Source: Avena insularis (Eukaryota > Streptophyta > Magnoliopsida > Poales > Poaceae). Taken from it: DNA of 64,000 bases. Location: assembly GCA_023614405.1 (NCBI GenBank), contig CM042697.1, positions 160,804,149 to 160,868,148 on the forward strand, in the 5' to 3' direction. The notes beneath the pieces were generated by a model. The model made no database searches and was not told the DNA's origin. It was given only the letters and a program-made list of their open reading frames with translations. The number at the start of each line of letters is the position of its first letter. Position 1 is the stretch's first letter. Shown here one piece after another: positions 22,031 to 33,673 of the stretch. The position numbers and the translations under genes are program-made.

Positions 22031-22578
22031 TGTCGTGGTATTGCCGACGAGTACGCCATGGAGGGGTCCTCACAGTGCGTGTTTAGAGACGTGGGGTAAG
22101 GCGGACGGTTGACGGGTACGAGGTAACACAACTTACCCAGGTTCAGATCCCACGATGGTGGCAGAATCCTACTCCTGCTATAAATCACTATAAGGGCAAT
22201 ACGCCGAGTTACAGAGATAGGTTCGCTGTGCGAGGTTGTATGAATCTGTACTAAGTTGTTCTTGTGTTGTGCCCTAAAGGCTCCCATAGGCCCGACTTAT
22301 ATAGTCGCCAGATCCTAGGGTTACAGGGAAAACTCCTAGCCGGACAGGTTACAGAGTCCTACACCGTCTATCACTAGTCTTGTGTATCTTGCACTCCAAG
22401 GCTCCGGATACGTTGGTGACTCCACCGTAGCCTTCCTTTATCCGGCATGGGCCTCCCTTCTGGATCCACCTAACTGGGCCGCCCAGCAGGCCACAGGCCA
22501 TGCTACCGACTATGGGCCACCCGGGTTAGTCGGATAAGATACATGCTATGAGGATACCCATATAGCATATCCCCAACA
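22031..22578 (-). repeat. 3' LTR of element R (548 bp)
   Basis: Plus-strand ends TGTCGTGGTATTG...TATCCCCAACA. TATA on the minus strand at 22295-22304. Lies next to the PPT, hence the 3' LTR of a minus-strand element. Confidence 0.95.
22295..22304 (-). promoter_or_regulatory. TATA box in 3' LTR of R
   Basis: Minus strand CTATATAAGT in GGCGACTATATAAGTCGGG. The same sequence is at 34971-34980 in the 5' LTR, where it would drive the element transcript. Confidence 0.7.
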
Positions 22579-22591
22579 GTAGCCCCCGGAG
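22579..22591 (-). promoter_or_regulatory. Polypurine tract of element R
   Basis: Minus strand CTCCGGGGGCTAC directly before the LTR start TGTTGGGGATATG. The G5CTAC core is typical of grass Tat-lineage elements. Similar motifs recur in the interior at 25197-25469. Confidence 0.75.
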
Positions 22592-23178
22592 AACTCCGAG
22601 ATCTTGCGCCGTCTTGCCTCTTCACGTGGAATGCTCCGTCTAGATGGATGTCAGCAAATCTTTAAGCAATATCATGTAGTCCTCCCAAAGAACCCTGCAA
22701 GGTTTTTCTCCGTATTTGATTTGTAAGTCGGAGAAATGCTGAATCTTCCATCGTACTCTTCCGTAGTCGGATTAAATCCGTCCATGCCGGAATCTTCGAT
22801 GCGATGGCTCATCTACCGTGTCAGTTATGACGACGTAGGCTTTAGGTCAGCGACGCCTCGTAACTCACACATGCATAGAACACAATCATATCCGATTTTC
22901 CCGCGCGAGCTACACGAACCGTTGGCGGCGGCGGTTGGACGTGGTAAGTACGCTGCGTCCGCGCACGTCGTCGTCTACGCGGCAACCGTCCGATTAGCTG
23001 CACGAATCTTGACGCAGAGTAAGATAAATAGTAACCGTGGGACAATTGCCACTTTTTTACCCCATTCTCTCGCGTCATCATCTTCTTCCTCCAGCCGCAC
23101 GCCTCCTCAATCTCTCCGTAGAAAACCTCAAAGAAACCCTACCCTCTCTTTGCATCAGTCGCATCCTTCCAGTCCTCC

Positions 23179-26100
23179 ATGGCCAGCAGTAGCTCCCCGT
23201 CGATGGCGGCATCGAGCGAAGCCCGCAGCGGCCGGCGATCGTGCTCCAGAGGGCCTGGTTATCCCCGCGTCGGCGGTGATTGAAACCACCGGCGATGACC
23301 ACAATCTAGCGGCGCTAGATCCTCTGGAAGAAGAGCCAGACTCGCACAAGGGCGATTGGCGCGGCTCGGACATCACCAGCCGCGACATCCAGGAGATGGT
23401 CGCCGAAGGCTACCTCCCCGCGACGGAGGGGCTCGCCTGGCGGGCGGCGCCGGCCGGCGAGGTGACACCTTCTCCCCAAGCCGGAGAAAAGGTGTACCTC
23501 AAGGCTCAGCTGGTACGCGGCGTTTCTCTGCCCATCTCCCACTTCTTTCTGTCTGTCTTGAACCACTTCAAGGTCCAACCCCATAACCTCTCCCCCAATA
23601 GTATCTTAGTGCATAGCAACTTCGCGGCACTTTGTGAGGGTTACCTAGGTATTAGGCCTAGGTTACTCCCCAAACGTGAAGCCGGACACAGTAGGGAGGA
23701 GCATAGGAACTGCGGCACCATAAGCTTCAAGATCCGACCTGGCCGGCGGTTCCCCGACATTGTCGGCCACGAGTCGTGCAAAAACTGGCAGCGAACGTAC
23801 TTCTACGGCCCCGACATTCCTTTGGCGGTCCGAGAAGTGACGTACCCGGACTTCGTGGATGGAGCCGCCGCTGAAGTTTCCACATGGAGATCCCATGCCT
23901 CCCTTCCCTCCGACCTCGACGTTTCTCGCGCAATAAGGCGGATCGAGTGGTTCATAGAGACGGGTTTGACCGGCTTGGACCTAGCCATGTGCTGGTTCAT
24001 CAGGCGAATCCAACCTCTATAGCACCGCGTGAAGTTCATGCACGAGTACACCAGTGATCGAAGGGATACCCTCCGGATCTCCGTGGATAACTTCTCAAGC
24101 GACTCCCTCAAGCTCCGCCTGAAGGACATCGTCAAGGTGAAGGATAAGAAGCGTGGCTTCACATCACCTATGACATGTACGTAGACGACAAGTGCCCAAA
24201 GGTAGTTATTTATTTTCCGTGTATGACAATGCTCCAGTTTCTCCGTCTTGCCAGTGCCATCTTATCTAACACGGTGATTTCTCACTTAATAGCTTAGCGA
24301 TCTAGATGAGGACAACCTGGCTGCCCAAATCTACGATCCAAAGATGAAGGAAGTCACGGTCGTGTCCGACGACGATATCCCATTGGCGCGAAAGCGGAAG
24401 AGCTCCACCTCTGACGCTGCCGACGGAGGCAATAAGAAGAAGACGGAGGGTGGAGCCTCCAGAAAGAGTACTGCCACCCTGGAGGCGGAAAAGAGAAAAG
24501 CCACCGGGAGTTTTGCCAAAGCGCCCCCCCTAGTGTAAGCCTCTCATTCTCCGACATTGTATTATTTATCTGTCTTATTCCTGTACTTATGCATTTTGCA
24601 CGTTTCAGGAAGAAAGCCACAACCAGCCTCAAGAAGTCCTCCAAGACTCTTGGGGCTTCTAGAAATATCAAAGATATGCTGCATCGCGACTCCTCCCCGC
24701 CATCGCCCCTGCTACTCCTGCCGTCAAGCCCTCCTCTGCTCCGACAATCTCTCAAGTCCAGGAGGCACCAGGCCCTTCCGCCATGGAAGTGGATTCTGGC
24801 GCCTCTACCAAACTCGCTGTTGTCGGCGAGCAGGCGACGCAGGAGAGCGCTGCTCTTCAAATGGCTGAAGCTCCGGCTAAGGATGCCATCGGTAGCGGCA
24901 AGGCAGTGGTGGGAGCTGGTACCTCTGCCGAAGGCGGCGCCCCTACTCCCCAGAAACCCTTCGAGTTCCCGAAGATAGTTTACCCGACGCTCCTGCCGAG
25001 TATCACAACTATGGTTCCTGGAGGAGTGCCGTCATCTCCGACGTGCGGTATTGAGGAACTGCTCCGACAAGCAGATATCTTGCGGGGAAATAGCATTTCC
25101 TTTGGCAAGCTGCTGACCGAGAGTGCTACAAACCTCAAGATTATTGCACTTGTAAGTTTTACTTTGCCTTTTGCATTTCATATGAGTATTCCACTGTAGC
25201 CCCCGAGGATGTAGACGGAAAACCATAGGTTTTGCATCTATATGCTCTAAGAGTGACTAAGTTAGAAAAAAACTCTCACTGTAGCCCCCAAGCATTTAGA
25301 TGGAATGAATTACTCCGACTAGATGCTTTAAGAGTAGCATACACAGTGTTCATAATTTTCAATGATGTATCCCCCAAGCCTCTAGTTGTAACTAAATTAG
25401 TTCCGACTAGATGCTTAAAGAAAAGCTAAGCATATTGATAAGTTGAAAACTCTCGCTGTAGCCCCCGAGCATCTAGGTGGAAAATCTCTGACTAGGGGCT
25501 CCAAGCAGACCAAACAACGACTTAACTTTGTATTTGTGTCCATAGAACGAGAATGCTCGGAGAGGCATGGCCAACGACAAGTATCAGAAGATGCGCGCAG
25601 ATCTTAAAGCCGAAAAGGGTAAAACTGCCATCTTGAAGGAACAGATCATCAAAAACAAGAGTCTGTTTTCTTTTTGCGCATTTCCGTCTTATTTTTGTGC
25701 CCATAATCTTCGAGTACTCACTGTGTACGTGGTTTTATCCGACTTGCAGAACATGTTGCCAAGGCCAAGGACATTGTCGAGCAGTCCAAGCATATCCAGC
25801 AGCTGGACAGCGAGAACAAGATCCTGAAGGAGGAGAGGAAGGAGATGCTGAAGATGCACGAGGATTCCATGAAAGCCCTGCAGGATTCCGCCTCCGCAGA
25901 GATCAATCGCTTGAAGGAGGAGCTTGCGATCCTAAAGGATCAGAAGCAAGCTACTGATGAGCAAAATCTTCGCCATAGCGAGGCGTTTAAGCTCCTCCAA
26001 CAAGAGAAGGAATCCTTGGCGGACATCGTTTGGCAGGCCAAGGCCAGCATCTTCAGTAAGTTTCCTCCGCCTTGAATTTCTGTAATATGGATACTTAGAG

Positions 26101-26655
26101 TTTTTTTAACTCATGCGCTCCTTGTCGGAATTTGCAGCTCCTATGGATTTAACCCGCTCGCCTTCTTCGGACAAAGAATGCATGGTTCTTGCCGGCAACT
26201 TCATCAATACCGCCATCGCCCAAGCCAAGGAGATTGCCAAGCCCCTCCAGATTTATATCAAGGCCTCAGACTCCATGGCGAAGTACTCGGAGATTCTGCG
26301 CCGAGCCCCCGAGCGTGTCGCGAGCTGGAAAGCTTCATGCGCACGGGATGGCGCAAGGATGGCGCTGTCTATGGTGAAGGCACACTATGAAGATGCCGAC
26401 ATCGACACGGTGACCTCTGGCATCCCTGACATAGATGATGACGGCAAGGAGATCGATCACGAAGCTATCCTGTCATCACTCGCGGGTTATGACACCAGGG
26501 TTGCCGAGTTGGTGGATGTTGACGTCTTCGTGCCCAGGAACACCGTCGATAGCGTCAACCAAGATTCCTCTGAGTCTCATCACAGCGCCGATGTTGAGGG
26601 TGATTCTCCGGCTGGTGATGATGCGGCCTCCAAGTCTCCTGCGCCCAAAGAATGA
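23179..26655 (+). pseudogene. Antisense, multi-exon accessory gene of element R
   Basis: Plus-strand gene opposite to gag-pol, in the 3' interior. It starts MASSSSPSMAASSEARSG at 23179 and shifts frame near 23240. The first exon carries the domain known as 'putative gypsy type transposon' (GDWRGSDITSRDIQEMV, VSLPISHFFLSVLNHFKVQP, FKIRPGRRFP). Further exons with GT-AG borders: introns about 24201-24291, 24535-24608, 25153-25545, one ending at 25749 with an unclear donor, and 26056-26137. Later exons give a basic Ser/Lys region, a long coiled coil (25790-26055) and a C-terminal domain (MDLTRSPSSDKECMV at 26143) ending at 26655. An in-frame TAG at 24020 and a frameshift near 24165 disable it. 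Accessory antisense genes are known in Tat elements such as maize Grande; the function is unclear. Confidence 0.75.
25190..25500. repeat. Four degenerate ~86-bp repeats with PPT-like cores
   Basis: Cores at 25197-25208, 25281-25292, 25367-25378 and 25458-25469, reading GTAGCCCC(C)(G/A)AG or GTATCCCCCAAG, spaced 84, 86 and 91 bp. Each is followed by a related stretch (e.g. catctaggtgga, agatgctttaagagtag). On the minus strand the cores look like the element's polypurine tract. They lie wholly in the third intron of the antisense gene. Confidence 0.75.
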
Positions 26656-27189
26656 AGAACACTTTGTAATTTCTGTTTCACCTTTGGTGTGTGCACGGAA
26701 AAAACTTGGTGACGCAATCTTAAGGCGGAAAACAATGGTTGTCGTATCCTGCTACTTAAGAACTAATTCTCAGTATGTATATATTTTTTAATCAAGTGCT
26801 GGCTTATCCATTACTCTGGTTCTTATGCTTGACTTTTCGTGAGTCGGAAGACTCGTTGTCGGAACCATGCGCTTAGGTGATGATGCCCAATGGCACCGTC
26901 AATAACCTGAGCACAAAATCGCCGATAATAAGTGCCAAAAGTCACTACTCCAGAATCCACAGAAAAACAACAAAGAACGTGTAGACCAGAAAACTTAAGC
27001 TAACGCCCGTAGGCGGAATTTTCACAAGTGCAATCGCAAGACTTGTGCATAAAGGTTTTATATGATCCAAAAATGAACACTAAAGGAGGTAAAAGACTCA
27101 GAAATATGAGTGAACCAAAGAGCTTTATTTCATTGATCATATAAGAAGTACACAATTAGATAAAAAATGCTAAGTGTAGAAAGGACGTA
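26656..27189. other. Convergent 3' region between antisense gene and integrase
   Basis: About 530 bp of A/T-rich sequence between the 3' ends of the plus-strand accessory gene and the minus-strand pol. It is the expected site of both polyadenylation signals; I cannot assign specific signals. Confidence 0.5.
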
Positions 27190-28400
27190 GCTGTGCTATG
27201 TTCCATGGCCGATCAAGCTCTGGGTAGTCATCATCCGGGTCATGTCGCTTACGCTTATGATCCTCGTTGGGTCTATCCTTGAGTTCACGATTGTCGACAA
27301 GGTAGTAAGACCCATTGAGCAGCGCCTTCCTTATGATGAACGGTCCTTCCCATGGCAGGGATAATTTGTGTTACTTCTTCTGCTTAAGTCGGAGTACTAA
27401 GTCCCCCTCTTTAAACGAGCGATGCCGAACACGGCAACTATTGTAGCTGCGTAGCTTGTGCTGGTAGATGGCGGATCTTTGGCATGCCAAAACGTGCTCC
27501 TCCTCGAGAAGGTCCACATCTAGGCGTCTGGATTCTTCAGCGTCATCTTCGTCGTAGGCGGCAACTCTTGGTGCGTCGTGGAGGATGTCGGAAGGTAGGA
27601 TGGCTTCTGCTCAATATAACATGAAGTAAGGGGTGTAGCCGGTGGATCTGTTGGGTGTGGTTCATAAACTCCACAGCACATATGGCAATTCTTCCGCCCA
27701 GGCTCCAGCTGCTCTATGTAGCGGTGCCTCAAGATGTGGCTTGATTCCCAGCAGAATTAATCCATTGGCTCGCTCAACCTGACCATTGGATTGTGGGTGT
27801 GCCACAAATGCAAGGTCAAGTCGGATGCCTTTGTCCCAGCAATAGGCCTCCACTTCTCCGAGTGACAAGTTGCTTCCGTTGTCGGTGATGATGTTGTGTG
27901 GGGGACCAAATCTCACCACTAGATCCCGGACAAACCGAAGGGCAGTTGCCCCATCAAGCTTTCTAATGGGTTTAGCTTCTATCCATTTGGTGAATTTGTC
28001 AACTGCTACAAGCAGATGCGTAAATCCACATGGTGCCGTCTGTAACGGTCCCACCATGTCTAGCCCCTAGACTGCAAACGACCAAGTTATTGGTATTGTT
28101 TGCAATTCTTCAGCAGGAACATGTGGTTGTCGGGCATAATACTGGCATCCCGTGCATGTCTCAACCAGCTTGTCGGCGTCCGCCTTCGCGGTCAGCCAGT
28201 AGAATCCTTGCCGGAAGGCTTTCGCGACCAATGATCGAGGAGCGGCGTGATGCCCGCAATCTCCGAGATGGATCTCGCGCAGGATTTCCATACCTTCAGG
28301 CTGGGAAACGCACTTTAAGTATACACCAGTAGTGCTCCTTTTATAGAGTTGCCCATTGATTATGGTATAACCCTTTGCTCTTCCTACTATTTGTCGTCTT
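27190..28400 (-). pseudogene. pol (IN): Integrase of element R
   Basis: Integrase inserts element cDNA into the genome. N-terminal zinc-binding region: REIHLGDCGHH and CTGCQYYARQ (28067-28350). The catalytic core keeps the DDE residues: Asp in LDMVGP (about 28055), Asp in IITDNGSN (about 27880) and Glu in GQVERANG (about 27775). The C-terminal part is readable in several frames down to 27190 (SLPWEGPFIIRK, LRPFYT at the end). Breaks: a TAG in place of the usual Trp before GLDMVGP (28068) and further stops near 27660 and 27610. It follows the second RNase H directly, the Tat pol order. No chromodomain. Confidence 0.9.
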
Positions 28401-28559
28401 TCGACTTTGTTGTCGGGCAAAGTTCCGTGTTCGAGATACTCCATGAACGGTTTTGTCCAAGCCGGAGGGATCTTTGTCACCATGTTGACGAAAGAGTCAG
28501 CTCTATCCGGGTTGTCGATGTCGGTGCCCTTCACGGATGGTGTGCGTAGATGCTCTAGG

Positions 28560-28999
28560 AAAACTCCTAGCGGAATTTGCTTGCGCCCTGATCCAAGCTT
28601 AGACAGTAGATCAGCCGCCTCGTTTTGCTCCCTAGGCACATACTTGACTTCGTAGCCCAAGAAGCTCTTGGATATCTCGTCCACTTCGTCGAGATATGCC
28701 GCCATCATAGGGTTCCACGCGTTCCTGGTGCCAGCTACCTGCTGGGCAACCAAGTCGGAATCTCCACAGCAAACTATGCGCTTGATGCCAATATCCTTGG
28801 CTACACGTAGTCCGTGAATGAGTGCTTCATATATACTCCGCCATGTTGTTTGTAGCCTCGAAGTGGATCTGCATAACGTAGTGCAGCTTGTCTCCTTTGG
28901 TGATCAGCGAGACACCAGCCCCCGAGCCGTTGAGCAACTTTGATCCGTCAAAGTGCATCACCCAGTACTCTGGTTCTAGCAACGGAGTAGCGTCTGGCA
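28560..28999 (-). pseudogene. pol (aRH): Second, archaeal-type RNase H (aRH) of element R
   Basis: Extra RNase H domain characteristic of the Tat lineage. Visible motifs: WVMHFDGSKLLNGSGAG (first catalytic Asp), NNMAEY (Glu region), GDSDLVAQQVAG (Asp), and REQNEAADLLSKLGSG (last Asp). A 4-nt insertion (ATAT, near 28828-28835) immediately after NNMAEY shifts the frame. It probably arose by slippage because it duplicates flanking TA. It lies between the Ty3-type RNase H and integrase. Confidence 0.88.
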
Positions 29000-30400
29000 T
29001 CTCCGTCCAATCTGCAATAAAATCCGCCAAAGCTTGTGACTTGATAGCGTCATGCCTCTTGTAGGTGATATCGAAGGTGGCAAGTTCAATGCCCCACTTC
29101 GCGACCCTTCCTGTAGCGTCGCTGTTATTGATAATGTCGGACAATGGAGTCTTGCTCACTACTGTGATTGGGTGCTCCTGAAAGTAATGCCTCAGCTTCC
29201 GAGAAGCGAGGAATACTCCATAAGCTATCTTTTGGTAGTGCGGGTAACGCTGCTTGGACTCCGTCAAGACCTCGCTCACATAGTAAACTGGTCATTGAAC
29301 TCCGTGCTCGTAGCCTGGTTCCTTCCGCTCTACCACGACGGCGATGCTAATAACCCGGTTGGTTGCCGCCATGTAAATTAACAGGGGCTCTCCAGGCTCG
29401 GGTGCTGCAAGGATGGGCGCTGACGAAGGAATCTCCTTGAGCTGCTTCAATGCTGCATCTACTTCGTCTGTCCACGTGAATTTGTCCGCCTTCTTCAGCA
29501 ACTTGTACAGCGGCAAAGCCTTCTCTCCAAGTCGGCTGACGAACCGACTAACTGCTGCAACACAACCTGTTAGTCGTTGAATGTCCTTTAGGCATGTCAG
29601 ACGGTTTATGTTTAAGATGGCCTTGATTTTCTCCGGGTTGACCTCGATTCCGCGCTGGGAAACGATGAAGCCCAACAATTTGCCGGCTGGAACCCCGAAG
29701 ATGTACTTCTTAGGGTTGAGCATCATGTTGTATTTCTGGAGATTATCAAAGGTTTCTTTTAAGTCGGAGATTAAGTCGTTTGAATTTTTAGACATCACCG
29801 CGATATCGTCCACATAGGCGTGAACGTTCCGACCAATTTGGTCATGAAGGCAACATTGCATTGTCCGCTGGTAGGTAGCACCTGCGTTTTTCAGCCCAAA
29901 GGGCATCGTGACATAGCAAAACGTGCCGTATGGAGTAGCGAACGAAGTGGCCAATTGGTCCGACTTCCTCATCTTTATCTGGTGGTATCCTGAGTATGCA
30001 TCGAGAAAACACAAAAGTTCCGAGCCAGCCGTCAAGTCAATGACTTGGTTAATGCGAGGCAAAGCAAACAGATCTTTGGGACATGCTTTGTTCAAGCCGG
30101 TGTAATCAACGCACATTCTTAATTCATTGGTTCCCTTTTTGGGGACAAGTAAAGATTGGCCACCCATCGGGTGTGAAGGACTTCTCGGATAAACCCAGCC
30201 TTAAGTAACCTAGCTATCTCTTTGCCAATGGCGCGTCTCTTCTCATCTCCGAAGCGTCGTATAGGTTGTTTCACTGGTTTACATTTTGAATCTATGTTTA
30301 AGCTGTGCTCGGCAAGTTCCCTAGGTACACCTTTCATGTCGACAGGTTGCCAGGCAAAGATGTCCCTATTCTCACAGAGGAACTTGACGAGCGCGCTTTC
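29000..30400 (-). pseudogene. pol (RT-RH): Reverse transcriptase and Ty3-type RNase H of element R
   Basis: RT copies element RNA to cDNA; RNase H removes the RNA strand. RT landmarks: IARLLKAGFIREVLH (about 30185), VDYTGLNKACPKD, FLDAYSGYHQI, ATPYGTFCYVTMPFGLKNAG, and the active site YVDDIAVMS (about 29800). RNase H continues as VYYVSEVLTESKQRYP and ends near QALADFIADWTEM. Breaks: TAG at the protease-RT border (30402), a frameshift near 30150, and a stop at 29292. The catalytic YVDD is intact, but the frame is not continuous. Confidence 0.93.
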
Positions 30401-31273
30401 CTATTTGGGATCCAGGTTCGTCCCAATGGCGACGGTCTTGGAGGCATCGCCTACCACAAGTTCCACCGGCTTGGTCTCGATGGCGGCCTTGAACGCAGGA
30501 GCGGAGTCGGAGATCTGTTTCTTCAACGCGGGCATCTCTGAGTCATTGACCTTGCTCTGGATCTCCTTGAATTCTTTGCTATAGAGGACAGCTTCTGCAA
30601 CGGCTGCTTCATTGATCTCGCAGTCCCTTGCCTTGGTAAAGCTTCCGGATACGGTGATGACACCGTTTGGTCCGGGTATCTTGAGTTTGTTGTAGACGAA
30701 GCATGGCTTGGCCATGAACGTGTGGAATATGTCGTGGCCGAATATGACGCGGTACACGCTCTTGAAGGGGACCACCTCAAAGGTCATGCGCTCTTGGCGG
30801 TAATTATTAACGTCACCAAAGGCTACCTGAAGCATAATGCACCCAAGGGACCGAGCCTCCCGACCAGGAACTACGCCATGGAAAACGGTGTTGGTCCGCC
30901 TTAGGTTTGCCTCCGTCAAGTTCATCTTCTGCAGTGTATCCAAATACATGATGTTGATGCTGCTTCCACTATCCACCATGCACTTGGTGAACTTCACGCC
31001 GTCAATCAATGGGTTGATGACCATGGCGTACTGGTTCTCCATGGGCACAAGGTCTGGGTGGTCCGTCCTGTCCCAAGTTATTGGAACTTCCGACCAGCGT
31101 AGGTATTGGGGAACTGGGGGGAGAGTGGCCATCAGGATCCGTAGAGAGGTCTTCTGTTGTCGGACGGTGGGGGTGCCAAGGAAAGTGTGGTAGACTGGGG
31201 CCTTCTTTGCGAAGGGGTTCTTGCCCTTGTCGTCGCTCTTGGCGGCGTCCTTGGGGTCAACGTCCTCGTCCAT
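30401..31273 (-). CDS. pol (PR): Protease region of element R
   Basis: An open 290-residue frame starting MDEDVDPKDAAKSDDKG. The retropepsin active site is MVDSGSSINIMY (DSG), followed by VIFGHDIFHTFMAKPC, the usual hydrophobic 'GHD' motif of Tat proteases. The aspartic protease would cut the Gag-Pol precursor inside particles. The ATG may be internal: the original frame probably continued from gag through a TGA at about 31325. The frame ends at a TAG right before the RT. Confidence 0.85.
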   Translation of the reverse strand: MDEDVDPKDAAKSDDKGKNPFAKKAPVYHTFLGTPTVRQQKTSLRILMATLPPVPQYLRWSEVPITWDRTDHPDLVPMENQYAMVINPLIDGVKFTKCMVDSGSSINIMYLDTLQKMNLTEANLRRTNTVFHGVVPGREARSLGCIMLQVAFGDVNNYRQERMTFEVVPFKSVYRVIFGHDIFHTFMAKPCFVYNKLKIPGPNGVITVSGSFTKARDCEINEAAVAEAVLYSKEFKEIQSKVNDSEMPALKKQISDSAPAFKAAIETKPVELVVGDASKTVAIGTNLDPK

Positions 31274-31324
31274 GTCACTTGAATCCTTGGACTCCTCCTC
31301 CTTCTTCTTCCCCTTGCCCTTGCC

Positions 31325-32583
31325 TCATGATGCATTCTTCCGACTTTGCTTGTAGCCGGACTCCGGGTCTTCCTTGAGGTCGTTGACGAACTTGCAGTGT
31401 CGATTGGTATGGGTGGCCTTGCCATTGGCGTCAAGGTGTACGAGGCACGGCATATCGCGGTACTCCTCGTAGGTTTGGGGAACGCGGAGCGGCGCCGAGG
31501 TGATTTCACTTCCTCGCTGCTGCTCGCGGCCCGCTCCTCTTCCTCGGCCACGTTGTCCGCCTTCTCCTCGTCCTGCAAAAGTCATAGCGACCATGTCGGT
31601 AGATTGCTTTTCTTCTGGAGCGGTTTTCCGCTTTGTACTGCTGTTCCTCCGAGCTTGGGTTGGAACGGCCATTGCCGGCAAAGAGCCACGAGCATCATTG
31701 TCGGCAGCTGCGAACTCACTAGCTAACTGAATCATCTGATTCAAGTCAAGCTGATGATTGTCCTGCAAGAGCTTTAGCTTATGTCGGAGCAACGTACCCC
31801 TTTCCAACCCATCGATGAAGGCGGCCATGGCGGTCTGAGCGTGCACTCCTGCACAGGAATTTTTCATATCCAGCCAGCGGGAGAGGTAGGCGCGAGAAGT
31901 CTCGTCTTTCTCTTGCACGCACCGCTGTAGATCGCCCACAGTGCAGGGATGCTTGTATGTACCCTCAAAGTTCTTGGTGAATGCTTCTTGCATATCCAGC
32001 CAGTTGTAGATAGATTTCTCCGGCAAGTCGTCGATCCAGTGACGGGCCGTGCCTGCCAACATGAACGGGAGGTACTAACGACGATGTTGGGGTTGCCTCC
32101 GGCAATCTCCACCGCGTTGCCGTAGTCCTGCAACCATGTGGTAGGCTTGGCGGTGCTGTCATAGGGCTTGATGGTATTGTCGATCCTGAAACCTTTGGGG
32201 TAAGTTGCGGACCGTATTGCAGGTCCAAAACAACGTGGTCCCAGGTATGGTCCTTCCCGGGCCTCGTGGATCTTATTGATCCGCGAACGTGCATCGTACG
32301 ACTCCGGGTTCTTCTTCTTGTTGTCAATAGGGGATGGGCTGCGTGAACGACGCGGGCCTCTTTCGCCATGGTGACTGTTTGGCGGTGATGGAGGCGGAGG
32401 TGGCGGTGGGTTAGCCTTCTTGTTGTTACCCTCCTGCGACGCCTTGCGCCTCTCACGGTTGCTTGTCGGACGTGGAGGGTCATGGTGTGACTTGCTCTTG
32501 TGTCCTTGGTGGAGCTCTTCATCATGACGGGTCTGCGCCATGTTGTCGCGGATGACGATGCCACACTGCTTTGGAGGGGGCAT
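31325..32583 (-). pseudogene. gag: gag of element R, frameshifted
   Basis: Starts MPPPKQCGIVIRDNMAQ (32583). The N-terminal half is Arg/Ser/Pro-rich, followed by the gag domain: KGFRIDNTIKPYDSTAKP, AGTARHWIDDLPEKSI, FTKNFEGTYKHP, DLQRCVQEKDETSRAY, GLERGTLLRHKL. A 1-nt loss near 32075 moves the frame before AGTARHW. A zinc-binding-like CLVHLDANGKATHTNRHC lies near 31420, replacing the classical knuckle, as in related elements. Ends with TGA at about 31325. Confidence 0.9.
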
Positions 32584-32796
32584 ATCCGTGCGATGGTGAG
32601 CCTTGTAGTCTTCCTGACGTCGGGGGGATTAGGGCGGTGGCGATGGGCGGCGAGGTCGGGCGTTTTCTCTGTGGTCAGAGGATATGGGGATAGCATTCTT
32701 CCTGTTGCGCGCATCCCTCCGTCTTCGTTCTGATGAACCTGTTTGTGATCCGACATCTTGAGGAGATCTGTCCCTTGGCGGTTTGTACTGGCTAGA

Positions 32797-33673
32797 TCAG
32801 CAGAGCGTCGGGTCAGACTCAAGCCTCTGAGAGGTGGCCTTTTTCTGCTGCTTTACCGCCTTGGCCACTAGGTCATAGACCTGTTCTACTGCCTCAGACG
32901 ATCTATCCTGCTCCAGAAGGGTCTTGGCGACGGCGAGGTTAAGGAGTGGGGTGGGCATCACCTGCTTTCCTTCACTATCAATGTATGGCTTGGCCTGTGC
33001 CGGCTTCGAGGGAGCCCATCCTAGGTTGCGCCGTACACCAGGATCGTTGATGACACGAGCCGGAGCCTTCTTAGCCTTCTGCTGCTGCAGCAGAGTCTTG
33101 TACTCGGCCTCCATTGCTCTAGATTTCTCTATGGACTTCTGCGCATTGACCAGATCTCGATCTAGTTTAGCGCCTTGCTCCGCGATGGCTTGCGCCTCCT
33201 CCAGCAGCTGTTGGCGCTTCTCGTCAAGCTGAGTCATGTTCCGGATATGATCAATGGTTAGTGGCTCGATGAGGAGATTGCCGTACATCACTGTATCAGC
33301 TGGAGTAACATGGGATGCTGCCGACGTGGATGCTGGAGGCGGCAAGTTTGCGGTATTTTTGTTGCTCGGACCGGTGGCGAGTTCCTGCGGCTGCTGCACT
33401 GGGTTAGGCGGAGGAGGCATGACCTTTGCACGATCATCATCGGCAGCAATAACTGGCCCCTTCCCCTTTTCCAGCGCCGTAGGCGGAGCTTGCCCGGGTT
33501 GATCTTCATCCATCGCTGTCCCAATGGTGACGAACACCCCTCGAGACATGACGGTGTTGTTAGCTTGCTCGTCGTGCGAGTACTCCTCCTCCATCTCCTG
33601 CATAGCCGAGTCTAGCTCTTCTGGACTGAAGTCTATCTCCTCTGAATCTGCACTGAAGTCAGCAAAAATTGCG
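32797..33673 (-). CDS. Coiled-coil ORF upstream of gag in element R
   Basis: A 268-residue frame (33603-32797, starts MQEMEEEYSHDEQANNT) that continues a possible upstream acidic stretch (IDAIFADFSADSEEIDF, to about 33673). Residues about 20-110 are Pro/Ala-rich and low complexity; about 115-190 are a charged coiled coil (EKRQQLLEEAQAIAEQG). A C-terminal part, PGVRRNLGWAPSKPAQAKPY, follows. I recognise no catalytic domain. Tat elements often carry an ORF of unknown role upstream of gag; this is probably that ORF or the N-terminal part of gag. Confidence 0.55.

Noticed and set aside
22736..23178. N-terminal extension of the long plus-strand frame (22736-24022)
   Set aside because: The first about 145 codons look like non-coding 5' sequence. 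The recognisable protein start (MASSSSPSMAASS) is at 23179 in another frame, joined by a frameshift.
31864..32822. 285-residue minus frame overlapping gag of R
   Set aside because: Arg/His/Thr-rich shadow frame of gag; the gag motifs are in the other frames.
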